Assembly: GCA_012270995.1 (NCBI GenBank)
Contig: JAAXHG010000165.1
Coordinates: 35,043 to 99,042, forward strand
DNA length: 64,000 nucleotides
Reading direction: 5' to 3'
Source of the DNA: Vicinamibacteraceae bacterium
GTDB lineage: Bacteria; Acidobacteriota; Thermoanaerobaculia; Multivoradales; Multivoraceae
Shown here one piece after another: positions 37,308 through 48,364 of this stretch. Positions within the stretch are counted from its first letter, which is position 1, and every line of letters starts with the position of its first letter. The position numbers were made by a program, and so were the translations under genes. Under the pieces are notes generated by a model. It saw only the letters and a list, made by a program, of their open reading frames with translations, was not told where the DNA came from and made no database searches.

Positions 37308-40300
37308 TCAACCTCCCAGCACTTCCAGGCATTCCGCGATGACCCGCAGTTCTCCTTCATCCGCGCCCGTGAGGACAATCGGGTCGAAGTCGGGGTTGAT
37401 CGGTTCGAGGATGATCTCCGTGTGCCGCCAAGTGTCGCCGCCGGTGGCCTTCTCGCTTCTGTAGCGCTTGACGGTGTAATGCTGGCCTGTCTCCGGATCG
37501 GTGGCGTCGCGTAGTTGGACCAACACGTTCTTACCTTGCCGTGAGCCTTCCACGGGGCCCCGGAAGAGGCACCAGGACCCGTCGGGGATGGCGGGCGCCA
37601 TGGACCCGCCGACGACTTGGGCGACGAACATGCCTGGTCGTAGTCTGTGGCGGGACTGGACCTCGACCCACTCAATGTCGCCGTTGTCCGCGACGAGCTG
37701 TTGGCCGCTGAAGGCGCCGGCGGCGGCCTTGAGCGGCACGAGGGGCACGCAGGTGACGTAACGGTCCTCGGGCGCTGGCTCGACCGTCCGCGGCCGGAAC
37801 GGCAGGATCTTCGCCTCCTCCTCCGCGCCCGTGCCTGCCGCCGCCCGGGGCTCGAAGGCTGCGGGCCAACCGCCGTGTGCCTCGATGACCTCGTCGATCT
37901 CGGCCATGATGCGGATCGTCTCGTTCAGGGCGACGACGATCTTCTGGTAGTGAGCGAAGTCCTCGTCCGAGAGCGTGCGGCCCTTCCGGTCCTTGAGCCA
38001 CTTGTGGCAGACCTGATAGCCGCCGATGTGAAAGTCCCAGACTTCCTCGGGGACCCCGTGGAAGCCGATCGTGCCGGGCTGCGTTGCGCGATGCCCCTCG
38101 CGGGCGACGGTCTTCCGAGCGTCGAGCCAGACCGTGCCGGCTGACCAGCCGACTTGGCCGACCTCAGGGCTTGGTGGCCCGGCGTAGTTCGTGATGGCCT
38201 CGGTGAGCTTCGAGGATTCGAGCATGTGGAAGGCCGCGAGACTCGCTCCTCGCTGTGCCAGTTCGGCGAAGAAACCGTAGGATGGGGGAAGAGGTACGGG
38301 CGGAAAACCCGTGACCAGCTCGTGGCGCCAGTAATCCCGGTAGCTTGGTGCCTGCAACAAGGCGTAAATGAAGTGCAGGATGTTCTCTGGGAGGATACCC
38401 GTTGGCATCCCAAAGGGACCGCCAGGTGGAAGATGTGCCGCACTGCAGATCCCCGCGATAAACTCCCGCCGGAAGTTCGGTCGCGCCTCGTTTCTCGTAT
38501 CGGAGAAGTCGAGGGCCGCTCGGTTGCCCATGTTGCCCATGTCGTGGTCATACAAGTACAAGGGAAAGCCCGACGCGTTGTCACGCGTCGTGACCACGCT
38601 CTTATCCGCCAAGCCACCAGCAATCCACTGCCCGTTGGTCGTCTCTGCCCTGTTCTTCCCCAAAGAAATCAGCAGCCGGTTGTTCGTCCGATCCAGTACG
38701 TTCCGTGAGCAGACAGGCGCCGTCTGCCACACCAGACTTGGATGGAAGAAGATGAAGCGCCGATCAAAGGGACGGTATTCGATCTCCTGGACACTCCCGG
38801 CTACCGACTCGATCTCCGTGAGCTTCTGCCGAGCTGCCGCGATGTTCCAACCTTTCTTGGCAGTAATGGAGAATTGATCGCATAGTTCCTGGTCAGTTCC
38901 TTGAAAGGCCTGCACTCTGGCAGCGTTGGCGATCACCTCTGAGCGGTCGAAGGCGACCACCAAGTGGTCGCGATTGCTGGCTACAAGAGTCGAGAACTTC
39001 TGGAACACATCGTTGAGAGCGAAAGCGCGGACGCGGCTCTTGGCGCTCGTCTCTGACGCTGTTGCTGCTTCACAATCCAGGCGCCACGCCGGGGCCTTTG
39101 GCGCGAGCCTCTTCCAGACGGCATCGGAGGCATCGGAGATGCTGAAGCTACTGGCGAGGGCTTGGTACTTGTGTGAGACAGGACCGATGAGTTCGGAGGA
39201 GAACGTGTTGGGTTCCGCGCCTGTGCCCCCAAGCGGACTCGATATGCGGTCCTGCTGGTGGACCAGCAAAGACACAGCGACGCCTTGGCGGATCTCGAAG
39301 ACGTTCTCATCGTGGGCGAGGCGCTGGACGCGACGAGATTCCTCGCTGCTGCCGCGCAGATCCAGGAAGAAGGCTCTCCGGAAATGTGTGCAGATCCACT
39401 CCCGCATGCCGACGAGCGACTCAGACTCCAAGAACATTCTGTTGGTGATGAAACCCAGAACGCCGGGTGCGCTGCGAAGAGCCCTCGTGGCGAAGCCCAG
39501 GAACTTGACGTAGTCGTCGTTCAGGTTGCGCTCAAGTTGGAGAGCGTTGCGGGCGCGAATCAGCGTCCCACCGGCGTACCTGAATCTGTCGATGTGGGCC
39601 TTGGCGAAGTCCTGGAGATTCGAGCTGTACTGCGCGTAAGGGGGATTTCCGAGGACTACCGTGAACTGGCGCTGACGCTTGACCTCGCTGACGGTGGCGG
39701 CTTCCTGAGCCAATGCTGGCAGGAAGCCGAGAGGGATCTGCGAGTGTGCCGGCGGTTCTAGCGCATTCGTCAGGTAGACGTGTGCCCGCTCCTCGTTCTC
39801 GAACCGGTAGCCGGTCTCGTGGAGCTTCAGGCCGATCTTGAGGTGTGCGATGGCGTAGGGCGCCATCAGGAGTTCGTAACCGTGGAGCCGGGGAAGAAGG
39901 TGCTCGGGGACGTACTCGTTCCAGAGGTCCTCGATTGCCTTCGGGCCGTGCCCCTGAGCAGTCCACTTCCCGGTCATCGTCTTGTGGATCAGGTCGATCG
40001 TCTCGACGAGGAACGTCCCCGTCCCCGTGGCCGGGTCGAGAATCTGGACGAATGCCTGATCGGGCGAGGTACGGTTCGGGATCTCCAGGCCCTTGTGGCG
40101 CTCGGCCATCTCGCCCCAGGTGGCCGTGTCGGCGAGGCCGTCCACAAGGTCGAACTCGGTACGCAGAAGTTCGTCCACCGAGCGCACGATGAAGGAAACG
40201 ACGGGGCGCGGGGTGTAGAAGACGCCGCGTTCCACCTTCTGTCGCTTGTCGTAGGCGGCCAGGAAGTCCTCGTAGAAGTGGATGACCGGGTCTTCCTGCG

Positions 40301-41336
40301 GGTTCTTGTCGCCGAAGTCCCGGACTACCGCCTCCATGTTCGCTTGATCGAGGAGTTCGACGACCTCGGAAACGCCGAGTTCGTCGAAGTCGAGGTTCGG
40401 TCCGCCGTCGGCGCCGTGGCGACCGCCGGCGCGGAGGAAGGACGTCAGCAGGTCCCGGAGAAACGGGTTTGTCCTCATGTGGGCGGCGAAGTCGTCCGCG
40501 GTGGCTTGTTCCGGGTCGGTGATGCGAGCTGAGAGAAGGCCGTACGCGATGGTCTGGGCGTACATGTCGGCGAAACCAGCCTCGTCCAGGTCGTGCACGA
40601 GCGCGCCCCGGAAGGCCTCCATGAGCTGCGTCAGGCGTCCGGACTCGTTCTCAAGGGAGAGCACCGTCATGGCCCGGTCCCGGACGGCTTTGGCCAGTTC
40701 GGCGAGCCGGGCGGAGAGCTGCTTCGAGGTCGTGATCACTTCGCGGTGACGAAGGGTGAACGCGGCACGCCACTGATCGCGCCAGGCTTCGGCGTCGCCG
40801 TCGACCTCGGGCCAGACCAGGTGGTTTCGCAGAGCGTGGGCAACTGCATCGAGGTGGAGCGGCGTGTCCAGATTGTCCCAGCCGAGCACCTTCAGGGTGG
40901 GCAGGTCGCGGCCATCCGGGGGTTTCGAGAAGTGCGCGAAGGCGATCTGCCGAGTCTCCCCCATCCCGTAGTTGGAGACGAAGAGCAGGTCGTCGGCCGC
41001 CCAGGCCTGACGTTCGGTGCTGTTGGCCGATGCACGCTTTCTGAGCGTCACTTGACCGAGGATGCGACGCAGCGCCACCACGGGAAGACGCTTCGGGGCG
41101 AACTTGACGAAGAACACGCCCCAGGGCTGGCCCGGCGCGAGCGGCCTCAGGCGTTTGATCTCCTGGATCTTGGCCGTGTTCTTCGCGTCGATGCCAAGCT
41201 CCTCCGGGGTGTACTCGAAGGTCACTTCCTCGAAGTTGTCCGAGTCGATGGGCCAGTCCAGTTCGTCTCGGAGATACGCCACGAGGTGGTCGAAACGGCG
41301 AATGCCGGCGAGCCGTTCGCGATGGTCGGTCGGCAT
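37308..41336 (-). CDS. Eco57I-like N6-adenine DNA methyltransferase fused to an S24 (LexA-like) peptidase
   Basis: A 1342-residue protein. The methyltransferase part has [10 protein letters not shown] (371-380), SAM motif [12 protein letters not shown] (434-444) and catalytic NPPY (564-567), as in type ISP/Eco57I-like enzymes; the N-terminal 350 residues and region 600-1150 resemble the target-recognition parts. From about 1192 lies an S24 domain: [11 protein letters not shown] with a LexA-style Ala-Gly (1206-1207), [14 protein letters not shown] with the candidate nucleophile Ser1245, and HYTVKRY with Lys1290. There is no HTH. It starts 4 bases after the helicase stop. The peptidase may autocleave as LexA/UmuD do. 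Confidence 0.85.
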   Translation of the reverse strand: MPTDHRERLAGIRRFDHLVAYLRDELDWPIDSDNFEEVTFEYTPEELGIDAKNTAKIQEIKRLRPLAPGQPWGVFFVKFAPKRLPVVALRRILGQVTLRKRASANSTERQAWAADDLLFVSNYGMGETRQIAFAHFSKPPDGRDLPTLKVLGWDNLDTPLHLDAVAHALRNHLVWPEVDGDAEAWRDQWRAAFTLRHREVITTSKQLSARLAELAKAVRDRAMTVLSLENESGRLTQLMEAFRGALVHDLDEAGFADMYAQTIAYGLLSARITDPEQATADDFAAHMRTNPFLRDLLTSFLRAGGRHGADGGPNLDFDELGVSEVVELLDQANMEAVVRDFGDKNPQEDPVIHFYEDFLAAYDKRQKVERGVFYTPRPVVSFIVRSVDELLRTEFDLVDGLADTATWGEMAERHKGLEIPNRTSPDQAFVQILDPATGTGTFLVETIDLIHKTMTGKWTAQGHGPKAIEDLWNEYVPEHLLPRLHGYELLMAPYAIAHLKIGLKLHETGYRFENEERAHVYLTNALEPPAHSQIPLGFLPALAQEAATVSEVKRQRQFTVVLGNPPYAQYSSNLQDFAKAHIDRFRYAGGTLIRARNALQLERNLNDDYVKFLGFATRALRSAPGVLGFITNRMFLESESLVGMREWICTHFRRAFFLDLRGSSEESRRVQRLAHDENVFEIRQGVAVSLLVHQQDRISSPLGGTGAEPNTFSSELIGPVSHKYQALASSFSISDASDAVWKRLAPKAPAWRLDCEAATASETSAKSRVRAFALNDVFQKFSTLVASNRDHLVVAFDRSEVIANAARVQAFQGTDQELCDQFSITAKKGWNIAAARQKLTEIESVAGSVQEIEYRPFDRRFIFFHPSLVWQTAPVCSRNVLDRTNNRLLISLGKNRAETTNGQWIAGGLADKSVVTTRDNASGFPLYLYDHDMGNMGNRAALDFSDTRNEARPNFRREFIAGICSAAHLPPGGPFGMPTGILPENILHFIYALLQAPSYRDYWRHELVTGFPPVPLPPSYGFFAELAQRGASLAAFHMLESSKLTEAITNYAGPPSPEVGQVGWSAGTVWLDARKTVAREGHRATQPGTIGFHGVPEEVWDFHIGGYQVCHKWLKDRKGRTLSDEDFAHYQKIVVALNETIRIMAEIDEVIEAHGGWPAAFEPRAAAGTGAEEEAKILPFRPRTVEPAPEDRYVTCVPLVPLKAAAGAFSGQQLVADNGDIEWVEVQSRHRLRPGMFVAQVVGGSMAPAIPDGSWCLFRGPVEGSRQGKNVLVQLRDATDPETGQHYTVKRYRSEKATGGDTWRHTEIILEPINPDFDPIVLTGADEGELRVIAECLEVLGG

Positions 41337-41340
41337 CGGC

Positions 41341-44300
41341 TCAGTCCTCGTTCAGTTCCATCCAGCAGTGAAGGCGCGGCTTGACGCCGGCTGGGGCGTC
41401 CAGGCGTTTGAGATAGCCGTTCTTGATGTGCCTCTCGACCCGCCTGCGGATGTCCAGCAGCGTCTCCTCTGCCGTGGTGCAGCGCCGGCGAGTCGTTGGC
41501 TTCGAGCGGATGCTCGCCGCGATGTCGCCTGGCTCCTCCAGGATGGCGTCGCGGTCGAGGTCGTGGAGGTACCAGCCCGTGGCGCCCGCCTCCAGGGTGA
41601 ACTCGTTCGTGTCTCGGTCGAGAGCGGGGAGGCCGTAGCAGAAGAAGACGCCGCGAACGCCCTTCGTCGGGCGCCTGCGGCCGCTGAAGATCGCGCCGGG
41701 GTAGCGAGCCAGTCGCGCATCGAGACCGGGGTCGGCCCGGAGCAGCTCCTGATACTCGAGGTGCATGTCCTCGACAGCCGTGCGAGTGCCTTCGTAGGCG
41801 TGGTTGAACTCCTTGAGCGCATCGTAGTCGTCGTCCGGCGTAAGGAGCTTCCTGCCCTCGATGCCGAGGGTCTTGGAGATCAGCAGGGTCTTCTGCGTCA
41901 CCCGCTTGTAGAGCGAGAGGATCTCGTTGAGTTCCGCGGGCGGCAGGAAGTTCCAGAACCAGACCTTGCCGCGCGAAGCGGCGGTCTCGGGGCGGTCGCC
42001 AAGGAGCCTCTCCTCGACGGCCGGGTCCATTCTGCGGTCCACGCGCCCGATGCGCTGCATCAGGCGGACCGGGTTCCAGTGGATGTCGTAGTTGATCATC
42101 CGCGAGGCGTCCTGGAGGTTGATGCCCTCGGAGAGGACGTCCGTGGAGATCAGGACGCGGGTCTCCTCGCGGCCCTGCTCGGCGAGTTCGGGCGAGGAGA
42201 GTCCGTTGTAGTAAGGCGCGAAGTTCTGGATGACGTCCGAGCGGTTCTGTTTCGTGCCGCTGTCCACTTGCGCGACGCCAGCGATGCCGACTTGGTGCAG
42301 GTGGCGTTTGAGGTAACGGGCCGTGTCGGCGAACTCGGTGAAAATGAGGACCTTCTGGTCGGCGAGTTCCTTCGACTTCAGCAAGCGAACGAGCTTCTTG
42401 AGCTTGTCGTCGTGCCGCGGCTCGAACCGCCGGGCCTCGTTCAGGAACTTCACGATCTCGCCTAGGTCGATGAAGGTCTCGGTCAGCATCTCTTCGACGT
42501 TGTACTCCGCTCGGTCGAGACGCTCGACTGCGTCGAGCAGCTCCTGGGGCACTACGTCCTCATCGTCCGCTTCGTCGGAATCGCCCCAGAGCTCCCTTTG
42601 CCGCTGGCTGCGCCCCAGGTCGTCCGCGTGCTGTGCCTTCCAGCGTTCGAGGCGGTTCTTCTCGGAGTCCGTTTCGCTGTGTACCTCGAGGAAGGCGAGC
42701 AGCTTCTGAAGCAGACGCTCGCAGGAGAGCTCGAAAGCGGCGACCGAACTCTCGAAGCGCTTGAGGAAGTTGGTCCGGATAAGCCCCACGACCTGTTTCT
42801 GGCGGTTCTCCTCGAACGGATCGATGTTGGCGTCGGCGCCTCTGTACCAGTGCAGGGGGTAGTACATCGGAAGCGTGAAGAGCGGATTCTGTTTCGCGAA
42901 TGCCTTCTCGAAGAGGTCGAGCATCCGGCCGTAGGTCTTGCGGATCGAGTATTCGGCGACGCGCGGCGCCTGCCGGTTGGGGAAGGCTGCCGCCGCGCCG
43001 TGCTCCCGTTTCTGGCTCTCTCGTGCGTAGGCGCGGCTCCGCTGGACGACGAGTTCGCGGAAGAAGGCGTCGGTGAAGAGGATGTCCTGCGCCTCGGTCA
43101 TGTGGTCCGCAGCGTCCGCGGTTTCGGCTGCGACGCTGCCGAGTCGGTGCCGGAGCATCTTCTCCATCTGGTTGAAATGCGCCCGCAGGTTGTTGACGCC
43201 GAGCGTCCTGGCGAAGTAGCTCTCGTCGCGTCGCGTGAAGAGCTCCGTCATGTGACGAAAGTCGCTCAGGCGGTTGTTGATCGGTGTCGCCGTCAGCATG
43301 AACACCGACTTCGGGCGCTCCGCGTTGTCGAGGAGATCGAACAGCCGGTAGTAGCGCGAAGGTTCAACGCCCTTCGCCTCGTCCCCGCGGCGACCCGGGT
43401 TGCGGAAATGGTGGGCCTCGTCGATGACGACGACGTCGGCGAGTTCGGAGACCCGCTGGAAGCGCTCGGGGAAGTCGCCGCCGCGCCCGAGGTCGGTGTG
43501 GCTGAAGACGGCCAAGTTGCTGAAGTCCTCGCCGCCGCCGAAGCCGCCGACGTGGGGGAGCCAGCGCCGCAAGTGGGGCGCCCAGACGCTCTCCTTCGCG
43601 GCCTTGGGCGCGAACAACGCGACCCGCTTGCCTTCGTGCAGGATGAGCCGCTCGATCAGCATCAGGCCGACGAACGTCTTGCCGAGGCCGACGCCGTCGC
43701 AGAGGAACGCGCCGCCGTGTTGCCGGCCGATCTTCATCAGTGCCCAGTAGGCTTCCTTCTGGTAGCGGTCGAGCTGCTTGAACACCCGCGAGCGTGTGTC
43801 TTCCCACTCGGTTTCGGTCAGTTGGTGCCCCCGAAAGTACTGCTGCAGGGCCTTCGCGTAGACGTCGAACGGCGAGTACGGGCGGGTGTGGCGCGTGATG
43901 ATCCGGACGACGTCGTCGGTGACCTCCCGGGCCTCGTTCCAGTGGACCTCGAACCACTCCTGAAGCTGCGCGACCTCGCGGCCGCTCTGCACCTGGACGT
44001 TCAGTTCCACGTTCTCGTCCAGGCCGGGCCGCGTGAAGTTGCTGGAACCCACCAAGGCCTGAGCGCCCATGACCTCGAACTTGGCGTGGGTGATGTACGC
44101 CTTGGCGTGGAACTTGGCCTTGTCGTAGATACGGCACTCGATCCGGCCCGAGCGGAGCGCGTCGAGGATTGCCGGAGTCCCGCGCAGGAGCGGATTGGGC
44201 GCCTTGTTCTCCTCGAGACTGTCGTCGAGCCGTCTGAGGCCTCGCTTGCGGACGGCTTCGAGGAGAGCCCGTCGGGTCCGGTGGGTGGTTTCGGCGCCCA

Positions 44301-44493
44301 TCAGAATCCTGATCTTGTCGAGCTCCTGCCACTTGCCGTCGAGGGCGAGGAGAGCGCCGATCTCGAAGTAGCCGGTCGCGATGTCGAACGCCTTCGCGAT
44401 GCCTGACCACTCCCGCAGGTAGCGAAGCCCGGTCCAGCCGGACACGCTGTTGTCGACGATGAAGAGGTCGCGGCCCTTGGAGTCAGGGGTCAT
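41341..44493 (-). CDS. PLD-nuclease/SNF2-type helicase fusion
   Basis: A 1050-residue protein. The N-terminal PLD domain has HAK (129-131) and GSSNFTRPG (149-157). The SNF2 helicase core follows: Walker [10 protein letters not shown] (265-273), DEAHH (358-362), TATP (401-404), and motif [11 protein letters not shown] (813-821). A C-terminal region of about 220 residues has no clear name. It probably translocates on DNA and cuts or displaces it. It is followed by the methyltransferase gene with a 4-base gap, so both are one operon. Its length and domain order match PLD-helicases found in defence islands. Confidence 0.85.
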   Translation of the reverse strand: MTPDSKGRDLFIVDNSVSGWTGLRYLREWSGIAKAFDIATGYFEIGALLALDGKWQELDKIRILMGAETTHRTRRALLEAVRKRGLRRLDDSLEENKAPNPLLRGTPAILDALRSGRIECRIYDKAKFHAKAYITHAKFEVMGAQALVGSSNFTRPGLDENVELNVQVQSGREVAQLQEWFEVHWNEAREVTDDVVRIITRHTRPYSPFDVYAKALQQYFRGHQLTETEWEDTRSRVFKQLDRYQKEAYWALMKIGRQHGGAFLCDGVGLGKTFVGLMLIERLILHEGKRVALFAPKAAKESVWAPHLRRWLPHVGGFGGGEDFSNLAVFSHTDLGRGGDFPERFQRVSELADVVVIDEAHHFRNPGRRGDEAKGVEPSRYYRLFDLLDNAERPKSVFMLTATPINNRLSDFRHMTELFTRRDESYFARTLGVNNLRAHFNQMEKMLRHRLGSVAAETADAADHMTEAQDILFTDAFFRELVVQRSRAYARESQKREHGAAAAFPNRQAPRVAEYSIRKTYGRMLDLFEKAFAKQNPLFTLPMYYPLHWYRGADANIDPFEENRQKQVVGLIRTNFLKRFESSVAAFELSCERLLQKLLAFLEVHSETDSEKNRLERWKAQHADDLGRSQRQRELWGDSDEADDEDVVPQELLDAVERLDRAEYNVEEMLTETFIDLGEIVKFLNEARRFEPRHDDKLKKLVRLLKSKELADQKVLIFTEFADTARYLKRHLHQVGIAGVAQVDSGTKQNRSDVIQNFAPYYNGLSSPELAEQGREETRVLISTDVLSEGINLQDASRMINYDIHWNPVRLMQRIGRVDRRMDPAVEERLLGDRPETAASRGKVWFWNFLPPAELNEILSLYKRVTQKTLLISKTLGIEGRKLLTPDDDYDALKEFNHAYEGTRTAVEDMHLEYQELLRADPGLDARLARYPGAIFSGRRRPTKGVRGVFFCYGLPALDRDTNEFTLEAGATGWYLHDLDRDAILEEPGDIAASIRSKPTTRRRCTTAEETLLDIRRRVERHIKNGYLKRLDAPAGVKPRLHCWMELNED

Positions 44494-44602
44494 GGCGGCC
44501 CGGTACCCTCGTTGTGCCGGACGACGTTGCGGGTGGGGGCTTCGCTCACGACGCGACTCTTGATCGCTACGTTACCGAACCCGGCGGCAGCCCGAGTCGG
44601 GG

Positions 44603-44998
44603 TCAGGTCCAGATTCGCCCGATCCAGCCCGTTGTCTTGTCGAGCGCGTCGAAAGCGGCGTCCTTCGACACCAGGGAGCAGCGAAGCTCGATCGCCGTGG
44701 CAGCGATCAGTCGGTCGAACGGGTCGCGGTGCGTCCAGTCGAGCAGGCCGGCTCTGGCGGCGGCCGCCCGGGTGAGGCTCGCCGTCCGGGTTTCTGTTTC
44801 GGTCTCGAACGCGTCGAGGTGCGGCCTCACCTGCGGCCACTTTCCGAGGCGGACCTTCCAGGCGACTTCGTAGAGACTGACGGGACTCACATGGACGGAA
44901 TCCGCACGGAGTATTGCGGCCTTTGCTGTCGCGGTCAGGCGGTCTGGCGCGACCAGAGACCAGACCCAGGCGTGAGTGTCGAGAAGTACCCGCGTCAA
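44603..44998 (-). CDS. VapC-family PIN toxin, TTG start
   Basis: A 131-residue ribonuclease toxin with intact acidic residues: Asp in LLDTHAWVW, Glu in SLYEVAWK, Asp in RDPFDRLI, and Asp in SKDAAFD. TTG at 44998 overlaps the antitoxin stop as TTGA. It lies 110 bases upstream of the helicase gene in the same orientation. Confidence 0.9.
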   Translation of the reverse strand: MTRVLLDTHAWVWSLVAPDRLTATAKAAILRADSVHVSPVSLYEVAWKVRLGKWPQVRPHLDAFETETETRTASLTRAAAARAGLLDWTHRDPFDRLIAATAIELRCSLVSKDAAFDALDKTTGWIGRIWT

Positions 44999-45246
44999 GG
45001 TCTGGTTTCGTCGGGGGAGCCTTCCCAGAGGGCAAGCTCCTCTTCGCTCATCGGCGCCAGGAAATCGGGGATGGTCTCCGGGCCGACAAGGTGGGCCAGC
45101 GTTCCGAAGCGGAACGTCCTCTTCTCCACCGGCACGAGCTTCACTGCCGGCGTGCCGCGGCGGGCGATGATCACCTCCTCGCCCGCTTCGGCGGCCGCGA
45201 TCAGTCTGGACAACTGCGTCTTGGCTTCGTGGGTGTTGACAAGCAC
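44995..45246 (-). CDS. Phd/YefM-family antitoxin
   Basis: An 83-residue antitoxin: MLVNTHEAKTQLSRLIAAAE, then EEVIIARRGTPAVKLVPV. The short acidic C-terminus (EEELALWEGS) would contact the toxin. It precedes the PIN toxin by overlap and sits at the upstream edge of the defence unit. Confidence 0.9.
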   Translation of the reverse strand: MLVNTHEAKTQLSRLIAAAEAGEEVIIARRGTPAVKLVPVEKRTFRFGTLAHLVGPETIPDFLAPMSEEELALWEGSPDETRP

Positions 45247-45348
45247 TGCTTCTTCTCCCGCGGCTCACCTGCCCTTGTTGAACCGGACCAACTTGGCCAG
45301 ATAGCCTACGGCCAGCGGGGAGAGTCCGTCAAGGCAGCCGCGCAACCC

Positions 45349-46428
45349 TCACCACCGCGGCCGCGTGCTGACATAAGCCGGGTCATCCGCCAGTTGCACG
45401 ACCTGACCGGTCTCGATCTCGATCTTCCAGATCTCCCAGTTCCCGGAGCGGTCGGACTCGAAGACGATCCAGCGGCCGTCGCGGGAGAACCAGGGGTGGC
45501 CGTCGTTGGCGGCGGACACGGTGAGGCGTCGCTGGTTGGAGCCGTCGATGTCGGCCAGGAAGATGTCGTCCGTCGGTCCGGTCTGGTTCGTCTGCCAGGC
45601 GATCGTCCGCCCGTCGGGTGAGACGGCGGGTCGGCGATGGCGGTGGTTCCGGTCGGTGAGTGCCGTGTAGGTGCCCTGGCCGTAGCCGTCGAAGCGGATG
45701 ATCGCAATCTCCATTCGTCGCTCGCCGTTCTCGGGCTCATCCTCGGCCTGGAACAGGACAGCGCGCTGTAGCCCGACCCCGTTGCCGACCCGGAGTGCCG
45801 TCGTGTTCGCGGCGTTGAGCTGGCGGCGGTCGCTCAGCTCGAGGATCAGGCTCTGGTTGAAGCCGTCGCCGTCGGGACAGTTCCGGGCGTAGACGAGCTG
45901 CCGCGTGATGGGCGAGATGCTGGCGTGGTGAACGGCGCAGCCCTCGACTTCGCGCAGCACTTCACGTTCGCCGCTCGCGAGGTCTTCCCGGAAGATCCGG
46001 GCGCCGGCCTCGACGCCGGCGTCGGCGTCTGCGAACTCGGCGTAGACCACGCTTCGCCCGTCGAACGTCAGGGAGGGGTGGTCCAGGTGCTGTGGCACGC
46101 CCCTGCGAACCAGGCGCAGGCCGCTGCCGTCCCCTTCCATGATCCAGATGTCGGCGCCGCCGTAGAAGCCCGGCACAGTGGGCGTGGCGCCGGTGTTCGC
46201 GAAACGCTGGAAGACGATCGGGGCGGTGAACTCGTGCTCCGCCGCCGGCGGCGAAGTGCCGGTGTCCTCGCCCGGCGGCGGCGGTCCGTTGGCACCGCAG
46301 CCGAGCGCCGTCGCCGCGAGCGTCAGGGACGCGACGGCGGCGGCCGGCGAACGGTGACGTCCGACCGCCCGCGGACGGGCGCTCGGACCGTGACGCTGGT
46401 GACGCGCGGATGCGCCACCAGGGTTCAT
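45349..46428 (-). CDS. TolB-like PD40-repeat lipoprotein
   Basis: A 359-residue exported propeller of unknown function. A lipobox (LTLAATALGC, Cys near 45) lies after a long basic N-terminus. PD40 repeats are visible: DGSGLRLV, SPDGRTIAWQTN, DIDGSNQRRLTVS and SRDGRWIVFESD. The start is uncertain: ATG 46428 places the leader partly inside the hairpin repeat 46396-46449, and an ATG at 46536 adds 36 residues. The first residues may therefore be a recent extension. Confidence 0.72.
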   Translation of the reverse strand: MNPGGASARHQRHGPSARPRAVGRHRSPAAAVASLTLAATALGCGANGPPPPGEDTGTSPPAAEHEFTAPIVFQRFANTGATPTVPGFYGGADIWIMEGDGSGLRLVRRGVPQHLDHPSLTFDGRSVVYAEFADADAGVEAGARIFREDLASGEREVLREVEGCAVHHASISPITRQLVYARNCPDGDGFNQSLILELSDRRQLNAANTTALRVGNGVGLQRAVLFQAEDEPENGERRMEIAIIRFDGYGQGTYTALTDRNHRHRRPAVSPDGRTIAWQTNQTGPTDDIFLADIDGSNQRRLTVSAANDGHPWFSRDGRWIVFESDRSGNWEIWKIEIETGQVVQLADDPAYVSTRPRW

Positions 46429-46449
46429 TGCCCGGCGGGACCCGCCGGG
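46396..46449. repeat. Double-hairpin palindromic element (REP/BIME-like), copy 2
   Basis: Hairpin A: CTGGTG...GCGC, loop GGAT, GCGC...CACCAG (46396-46421), sharing GCGCGGAT, GCGCCACC and GGGTTC with copy 1. Hairpin B: CCCGGCGGG (46431-46439) and CCCGCCGGG (46441-46449). It lies at the 5' end of the TolB-like gene rather than in an intergenic space. Confidence 0.55.
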
Positions 46450-46613
46450 GTCGCTGCCTTGGCAATGGCCGGCGCCAGCAGGAGAAGTGCTTTCGCGACG
46501 GCTGCGAGGCGAGCCAGGCGGGAAGGCTCGGTTCATCGGGTGCTCTCCGAAATTGTTCGAGATGCGACTCGGATTGTAGCCGGGACGCCGCCCGCCCTGT
46601 TTTCTGGACGCAG

Positions 46614-48191
46614 CTACCCGGTGGGCAGCGTCGACGGGGTCTCGTTCTCGGCCGGCGTGCCGACCATCTCGCCCGGTCCCATGTCCATCCGCAGGGTGCC
46701 GTCCTCCTGGATGGAACCCTTGAGCTGCATCGTGTTGCCGGGCGTCTGCGCGGTGGCTGTCACGTCGGCGCCGTCCCAGACGATGTCGACGATCGGCGCC
46801 GGCAGCACGAGGGTGCCGAACTGGACGAACCAGCCGCCCGGGACGCCGCCGCGGGGCAGGAGCATGGCGGTCGGCTCGGGCCCCTTGCCGGGCTGGCGTT
46901 GTACGTCGAAGCGCCACGCCTGGCCGGGATGGGTCTGCGCCAGTTCCGCCAGCTTGGCGAGCACTGGGCTCGCGGGCTTGGGACTGACGCCCTCGGCGGC
47001 CACGAAGTCGACGAATCCGATCAGCATCTCGTCGGTCGAGTCGGTGCCCCAGGTGACGTCGATCGTCGGGTCGGGGTTGTGAGGGTTGTCGGCCGAGTTG
47101 TCCCAGTGCGCGGTGACTTCGATCCGGGTGCCGGCCGGCAGGGCCACCGGCTCGACGAACTCGTAGCCCGTCTGCCAGTTGAAGTCGTAGCGGCTGACGC
47201 TGAGCAGGTCCCTCTCGCCGCCGTCGGGCAGGTGCGCGGTGTACGTCATGTCCTTACCGCGGTAGTGCATGTGGGGAGCCAGCGAGCGAACAACGACGTC
47301 CTCGGTGAACACGTGGTTCGCGCGCGCCTGGTAGTTCGGGTCGCCGGCGGGGATCTTGAACGTGGAGTTCATGACCCAGAGGTTGATCAGTTCCTTCTCG
47401 ACCTCGTCCGGCTCGGCGAACCAGATGCCGATGCGCGTCTTGTCGGTCGTGGCCGTGCCGTTCGGGTGATAGTGGAAGTCGCCGAGCAGGTTCTGGCCCT
47501 TGGGTACCAGGCGTGCTGTGCCTGCCGGAAACTCGTTGGCCTTGGCGCCGGCGGCCCAGGCGTCGAGCCACGCGTCCTGGACCTCGCTGTCGGGAGCGGC
47601 GCGCCAGAGGATGAAGTGGTGGACGACCTCGCGGTCGCCGGGCTGGACCTCGACCGCCCGGATCCAGCGGTCCTGGTCCCAGCCGGTCTCGACCGGGATC
47701 ACCGCGAACTCGTCGGGCCCGTCGGCCGCAACCTCGAACGGATCGAACTCGTAGACCCAGTCCGGTTCGCCGAAGGCCCACTCGCCGGCATTTGCCGGAG
47801 ACTCGTAAACGGGTTCGTCGCCGTCGCCGCGGGGAGCGCCGCTGCTTGCCCAGCGGGTGATCGCCTCGATCTCCGCGTCGCTCAGGGAGATGTCGTTCGT
47901 GAAGGGGCCGTAGCCCGGGTCGGCGTCCCAGGGCGGCATGTCGCGGTTCTCGACCGCCCGGGCGATGGAGCGGGCCCAGGGGCGCACCTCGCGGTAGGTG
48001 CGCAGCGACATCGGAGCGATCTCCTCCGGCTGGTGGCAGGAAGCGCAGTTCTCGTGGAGGATCGGCGCGATGTCGTCGACGAAGGTGGGCTGTTCCAGGT
48101 TCAGGGCGTGACTCGCGGCGGGGATGGCGAGCGATGCGACGGCGGTGACCATGGTCGCGCCGCGGAGCGGGGGAGTCCGGTTCATATCCAA
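46614..48191 (-). CDS. Cytochrome c/copper monooxygenase-like exported protein
   Basis: A 525-residue protein with a signal peptide, a heme c motif CASCH (49-53), and a copper type II monooxygenase-like part with HH (191-192), HYH (240-242) and HMH (307-309) suitable as Cu ligands. The second copper site cannot be placed with certainty. Such proteins are common in Acidobacteria MAGs and may oxidise an organic or C1 substrate. It stands divergent from a cytochrome c/PQQ alcohol dehydrogenase pair, which could share electrons. The start could also be the second ATG (48185). Confidence 0.8.
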   Translation of the reverse strand: MDMNRTPPLRGATMVTAVASLAIPAASHALNLEQPTFVDDIAPILHENCASCHQPEEIAPMSLRTYREVRPWARSIARAVENRDMPPWDADPGYGPFTNDISLSDAEIEAITRWASSGAPRGDGDEPVYESPANAGEWAFGEPDWVYEFDPFEVAADGPDEFAVIPVETGWDQDRWIRAVEVQPGDREVVHHFILWRAAPDSEVQDAWLDAWAAGAKANEFPAGTARLVPKGQNLLGDFHYHPNGTATTDKTRIGIWFAEPDEVEKELINLWVMNSTFKIPAGDPNYQARANHVFTEDVVVRSLAPHMHYRGKDMTYTAHLPDGGERDLLSVSRYDFNWQTGYEFVEPVALPAGTRIEVTAHWDNSADNPHNPDPTIDVTWGTDSTDEMLIGFVDFVAAEGVSPKPASPVLAKLAELAQTHPGQAWRFDVQRQPGKGPEPTAMLLPRGGVPGGWFVQFGTLVLPAPIVDIVWDGADVTATAQTPGNTMQLKGSIQEDGTLRMDMGPGEMVGTPAENETPSTLPTG

Positions 48192-48364
48192 GTCCTTGAG
48201 AGCGGGTTTGAACGTGTTCGCGGAAACAAGACGGCCGCCGGATGCGTTTACGACTCAGGGCGTTGCACTCCGTGACCGTGATGGTTTCGACAGTACCCGA
48301 CTATACGGCGCTGGTGCCTTCGGGTTGCGGCTTTCGGGGAGATCGCGGTGCTACGCTCGGCGGC

